DNA from: Polaribacter sp. Hel1_33_78
GTDB lineage: Bacteria > Bacteroidota > Bacteroidia > Flavobacteriales > Flavobacteriaceae
Direction of reading: 5' to 3'
Assembly: GCF_900106075.1 (NCBI RefSeq)
Contig: NZ_LT629794.1
Location: forward strand, 2,150,001-2,214,000
DNA: 64,000 nucleotides
Shown: piece after piece, positions 61,172 to 64,000 of the stretch
How positions within the stretch are numbered: the stretch's first letter is position 1
How the letters are laid out: each line of letters begins with the position of its first letter
Notes under the pieces: model-generated
Seen by the model: only the letters and a program-made list of their open reading frames with translations
Database searches by the model: none
Told to the model about the DNA's origin: nothing
Made by a program: the position numbers and the translations under genes

Positions 61172-62335
61172 ATGACTAAAAAAATTACAACATCAATCTT
61201 ACTACTAACTTGTTTTACTTTATTTTCTCAAAAACCAAGGGCAAGAGATTTGGGAATACAATTTGATGGAATTACTGGGAAATATAATGCTATAACTGAT
61301 GTCCAAGGAGTTGCTGTTGGACACTCTACAATAATTTCTGGAGAAGGAGAAAACAAATTAGGTAAAGGTCCCGTAAGAACTGGGGTGACGGCAGTATTTC
61401 CGAGCGGAAAGAAAAAAAGACCTTTATATGCAAATTGGTACAGTCTCAATGGAAACGGTGAGATGACAGGAACAACTTGGATAACCGAATCTGGTTTTCT
61501 TGAAACCCCGATAATGCTTACGAATTCATTCAGTGTTGGAACCGTAAGCGAAGCTACATTAAAATGGATGGTAAACAACTCATGGAGTGAAGATGATTGG
61601 TGGTGGACTTTTCCCGTAGTCGCGGAAACTTATGATGGATTTCTAAATGATATTTATGGATTTAAAGTGAAAGAAGAGCATGTTTTGGCGGCTATTAATA
61701 ATACATCTCAAGGTTTTGTTGAAGAGGGTAATGTTGGAGGCGGAACAGGTATGATTTCATTTGGATTCAAAGCAGGTATTGGAACTTCTTCTAGAATTTT
61801 AAAATTCCCAAATAAAGATTACACAGTAGGAGTTCTTGTTCAATCAAATTTTGGAGACAAAAGTAGGTTTAGAATAGACGGTGTTCCAATAGGAAAAGAA
61901 TTAAAAGACACTTTAGATTTAAAATTCAATGCACCTCCCAAATCAAGACGAAAAAATGGTGACGGCTCTATAATAGTAATTGTTGCTACAGATGCTCCAT
62001 TACTACCATATCAACTTAAGAGAATAGTTCATCGAGTTCCAATTGGCATTGGTAAACTTGGAGGAATTGGCTCTAACGGTTCAGGTGATATTTTTATAGC
62101 TTTTTCTACTGCAAATAAAAACGCATACATTAGAAAAGGGAAAGCATCCGTGGAAACCTTATCAAACGATTGGATGAACGACATATTTGAAGCGACTATT
62201 CAAGCAGTTGAAGAAGCCGTAATAAACGCTATGGTCTCGGCTGAAACAATGGAGGGTATTAATGGAAATAAGGCATATGCATTACCTAAAAAGAAGTTAA
62301 TCGAAATAATGAAAAAATATAATAGAATAAAGTAA
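61172..62335 (+). CDS. Exported P1 family (DmpA-type, S58) peptidase
   Basis: A 387-residue protein with a signal peptide (ending LFSQ) and P1-peptidase signatures: GVTAVFPSG (about 70-78), EGNVGGGTGMISFGFKAGIGT (about 185-205), and GDGSIIVIVATDAP with Ser266 as the expected self-processing nucleophile after Gly265. It is probably an N-terminal aminopeptidase active in the envelope. The frame is open to a TTG at 61151 inside the attC22/cassette junction; I chose the ATG at 61172. Single gene of cassette 23. Confidence 0.85.
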   Translation: MTKKITTSILLLTCFTLFSQKPRARDLGIQFDGITGKYNAITDVQGVAVGHSTIISGEGENKLGKGPVRTGVTAVFPSGKKKRPLYANWYSLNGNGEMTGTTWITESGFLETPIMLTNSFSVGTVSEATLKWMVNNSWSEDDWWWTFPVVAETYDGFLNDIYGFKVKEEHVLAAINNTSQGFVEEGNVGGGTGMISFGFKAGIGTSSRILKFPNKDYTVGVLVQSNFGDKSRFRIDGVPIGKELKDTLDLKFNAPPKSRRKNGDGSIIVIVATDAPLLPYQLKRIVHRVPIGIGKLGGIGSNGSGDIFIAFSTANKNAYIRKGKASVETLSNDWMNDIFEATIQAVEEAVINAMVSAETMEGINGNKAYALPKKKLIEIMKKYNRIK

Positions 62336-62343
62336 CGTGGTAC

Positions 62344-62469
62344 AACACCGTATATAATTTATCGCTGGCTTTTTGCTCACTTACGAAAGTCCTCGCGGAC
62401 TTTCTTGGTCGGTAATTATTTATTAAATTAGTTGCTTAAAACACGCAACAAATCATATACAACAACGTT
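62344..62469 (+). repeat. attC23-like site (family A, 126 bp)
   Basis: The arms GTATATAATTTATCGC and GCAACAAATCATATAC pair with A-C mismatches. The inner hairpin is GAAAGTCC/GGACTTTC. Cassette 23 starts GTTGTACCAC and ends GTGGTACAAC (10/10). Confidence 0.85.
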
Positions 62470-62486
62470 CTCTGCCATTTCACGAA

Positions 62487-63098
62487 CTACTCAAGTCTTC
62501 TAAATAAGTTAATGAATCCTCTAGTGGCTTTATAACCTTTCCATTCCCTAGATTTGAAAACAGTATCTAATTCAGTATGAAAAATATGATTTGTATAATT
62601 ACTTATGGTTTTTATAGAAATTGCCAAAATTATACTTAACACGTGACTTTCAGTATAACCTGCATTTAAAAATACGTTTACATCTTCTTCTGTAGGTAAA
62701 CCTCTTTTATTTACCATTATACTTGTAAACTCTGAGAGCTTGCTAAATTTTTCGTGTGGTATTTTCTGATTATTTCTTATCGCTTCAGTAACTTTAACGG
62801 GCACATTCGAGGCTGTATCAGCTAACAAGCTATGAGCACCCATACAATAAACACAATGATTTTCAGCACTAATTGTAAGAAAAACGACTTCTGCTTCTGC
62901 GGCTGTAAAGCCACTTTCTTGACGGAATAATTTGTAACCGTACATATACGAATCTAAAAGCGCTGGACTGTTCGCCATTGCCTTATACATATTTGGAATC
63001 ATTCTGTTTTCCTTTTTAGTCTTTTGAAGTAATTCAAGTTGACGTGCATTACCGTCTTTCAATTCAATTAATGACAATTTTGTTTTAAACGTTTTCAT
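62487..63098 (-). CDS. Carboxymuconolactone decarboxylase-like (AhpD-type) protein
   Basis: A 203-residue protein. The AhpD/CMD redox motif is complete: AENHCVYCMGAHS with Cys82, Cys85 and His89. Such proteins act as alkylhydroperoxidases or respond to electrophiles. It lies on the minus strand, divergent from a HxlR-type regulator across 77 bp with a palindrome, so the regulator probably controls it in response to redox or aldehyde stress. It belongs to cassette 24. Confidence 0.8.
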   Translation of the reverse strand: MKTFKTKLSLIELKDGNARQLELLQKTKKENRMIPNMYKAMANSPALLDSYMYGYKLFRQESGFTAAEAEVVFLTISAENHCVYCMGAHSLLADTASNVPVKVTEAIRNNQKIPHEKFSKLSEFTSIMVNKRGLPTEEDVNVFLNAGYTESHVLSIILAISIKTISNYTNHIFHTELDTVFKSREWKGYKATRGFINLFRRLE

Positions 63099-63129
63099 AA
63101 GATTATGTTTTATTTATTCATAGTTTATT

Positions 63130-63163
63130 TTGTAAAGCTACTAACTTTTAGTTACTTTTACAA
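63130..63163. promoter_or_regulatory. HxlR operator candidate
   Basis: A nested inverted repeat centred between the two divergent genes: outer TTGTAAA (63130-63136)/TTTACAA (63157-63163) and inner TAACT/AGTTA. It is placed to control both promoters. Confidence 0.6.
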
Positions 63164-63175
63164 TAGGTTTAATTA

Positions 63176-63616
63176 ATGAAACCTTATTACCGTATGGAAA
63201 CTGTTACTGAAAATCAAATAGTTGAAAGAATAAAAAAATTAAAAAATAAATTTCCTGACTTTACTATTGGAGCACCAACAAGTATTTGTCCTATTCGCGA
63301 TGTATTATCAACAGCATCTGATAAATGGAGTATCTTAATCATTCTATTTTTAGGCTATTCTAAAGTTTTACGTTTTGGTGAACTTAAAAAATATGTATCG
63401 CAAATCTCATCTAAGGTATTGTCTGAAAGATTGAAGAAACTTGAGCGAGATGGTTATATTACTAAAAAGATATTTGCAGAAGTACCTATCAGGGTTGAAT
63501 ACCAACTTACATCATTGGGATATAGGTATTTAGAAAAGCTAATAGTACTTTCAGAATGGGTAACTGAAGAAATGGACACAATTGTAGAAAACAGAAAAAA
63601 ATACGATAAGAAATAA
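63176..63616 (+). CDS. HxlR-family transcriptional regulator
   Basis: A 146-residue winged-helix protein. The family core starts CPIRDVLSTASDKWSILIILFL (about 40-61), with Cys40 at the usual redox/aldehyde-sensing position, and continues with RFGELKKYVSQISSKVLSERL and LTSLGYRYLEKL. It is divergent from the AhpD-like gene within cassette 24, giving a self-contained regulator/target pair. Confidence 0.85.
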   Translation: MKPYYRMETVTENQIVERIKKLKNKFPDFTIGAPTSICPIRDVLSTASDKWSILIILFLGYSKVLRFGELKKYVSQISSKVLSERLKKLERDGYITKKIFAEVPIRVEYQLTSLGYRYLEKLIVLSEWVTEEMDTIVENRKKYDKK

Positions 63617-63627
63617 AAACGGCAGAG

Positions 63628-63752
63628 AACACCGTATATAATTTATTGCTAGTTCTAGCCTACTTACGAAAGTCCTCGCGGACTTTATTGGTCGGTAATT
63701 ATTTACTAAATTAGTTGCTTGAAACACCCAACAAACCATATACAACAACGTT
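63628..63752 (+). repeat. attC24-like site (family A, 125 bp)
   Basis: The arms GTATATAATTTATTGC and CCAACAAACCATATAC; the inner hairpin is GAAAGTCC/GGACTTTA. Cassette 24 starts GTTCTCTGCC and ends GGCAGAGAAC (10/10), a distinctive address that no other cassette here shares. Confidence 0.85.
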
Positions 63753-63781
63753 AGGCAACATTTAAACCACCACGTAATCTG

Positions 63782-64000
63782 ATGACTAAATCACTAATAA
63801 TCCTTCTTCTTTTTAACTTTTTTATTTTTAAGTTGTCAGCTCAAATAAACTTAGAAGGGAAAATTTATTTTGAAAATGAACCAAAGAGCAATGTTGCTGT
63901 ATATCTTAATAATACCACTACAGGAACAATTACAAATAAAAATGGAGAATTCAATTTAGAGGTATATAATGGAATTTATGAATTAATAATTTCACATATA
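63782..64000 (+). CDS. Exported protein with carboxypeptidase-regulatory-like domain (cut by window end)
   Basis: 73 codons are visible and the frame runs off the window. It has a signal peptide (IILLLFNFFIFKLSAQ) and then INLEGKIYFENEPKSNVAVY and TTTGTITNKNGEFNLEV, a typical CarboxypepD_reg-like start. It may be a TonB-type barrel or a surface protein. First gene of cassette 25. Confidence 0.65.
   Translation, partial: MTKSLIILLLFNFFIFKLSAQINLEGKIYFENEPKSNVAVYLNNTTTGTITNKNGEFNLEVYNGIYELIISHI

Larger units (their letters stand above)
12652..64000 (+). mobile_element. Integron-like gene-cassette array (24 complete cassettes plus one partial)
   Basis: Single genes or short operons alternate with 24 related 123-191 bp imperfect palindromes. 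In every cassette the first bases (GTT + about 7) are the reverse complement of the last bases before its own palindrome. Examples: GTTGGTAGCC / GGCTACCAAC in cassette 2, GTTGTAGAGC / GCTCTACAAC in cassette 21, GTTCTCTGCC / GGCAGAGAAC in cassette 24. This is the signature of circular cassettes inserted at GTT. Cassette starts (second base of GTT): 12653, 19270, 23504, 27666, 31685, 32427, 33671, 34395, 35153, 36140, 41879, 42803, 48414, 49478, 50322, 51569, 52369, 56029, 57297, 57839, 58918, 60334, 61151, 62468 and 63751. The array continues past the window. Confidence 0.9.

Noticed and set aside
31561..63752. Inter-gene palindromes read as transcription terminators
   Set aside because: The inner GAAAnTCC hairpins lack a following T-tract, the ends are conserved far beyond a terminator, and the cassette-specific end pairing needs a recombination explanation.
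12652..64000. Repeats as insertion sequences or MITEs
   Set aside because: No transposase genes and no target-site duplications. The flanking bases match across the gene and not across the repeat, which is opposite to MITE behaviour.

Overview
The window is about 30% GC with Bacteroidetes promoter signals (TAnnTTTG -7 boxes), type IX secretion C-terminal domains, GLPGLI proteins, DUF6624 and TonB-dependent barrels. It is most likely a chromosome segment of a (probably marine) Flavobacteriaceae species. I see no rRNA, tRNA or CRISPR.

Layout. (1) 79-6027: a giant secreted type IX adhesin. (2) 6367-11369: a LexA-like S24 repressor divergent from an SOS-type mutagenesis operon (Y-family polymerase plus a short DnaE-like polymerase). 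(3) 11461-12624: a tyrosine recombinase in the same direction as that operon. (4) 12652 to the window end: a gene-cassette array of 24 complete cassettes and the start of a 25th. Each complete cassette ends in a 123-191 bp imperfect palindrome, here called attC-like (attC1-attC24). 22 of 24 cassettes have their genes only on the + strand or have no gene; cassettes 17 and 24 carry minus-strand genes.

The central observation is that the array behaves like an integron. The bases just after each repeat (GTT + about 7) are the reverse complement of the bases at the 3' end of the SAME cassette (about 7 + AAC), not of the other side of the same repeat. This holds for 24 of 24 cassettes, usually over 10 of 10 bases. 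That is what recombination within GTT between circular cassettes would leave. The first cassette starts this way 28 bp after the recombinase stop, which places an attI-like site there. The recombinase lacks the extra segment typical of IntI, and the repeats form two structural families with a shared asymmetric design. I know of no description of this arrangement, but could not search.

Cargo. Three long cassettes encode restriction or defence operons: cassette 1, a controller plus YeeABC-like methylase/helicase/GIY-YIG set; cassette 10, a controller plus C5 methylase, double-GHKL ATPase, receiver-like protein and CHAT/caspase-like protein; cassette 12, type I HsdM-S fusion plus HsdR. Cassette 3 is a metal-uptake unit with its own Fur-family regulator. 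Cassettes 1, 3, 10 and 12 also carry paired sub-terminal hairpins (H elements) near both ends. The rest are mostly single genes: exported lipoproteins and hydrolases, a bacteriocin-like peptide with a membrane partner, a CPBP protease, RES-like and PIN proteins, a beta-lactamase-fold hydrolase, a P1 peptidase and a HxlR/AhpD pair. Cassette 19 has no gene, only a 101-bp tandem repeat. Cassettes are numbered by order: cassette n ends in attCn.
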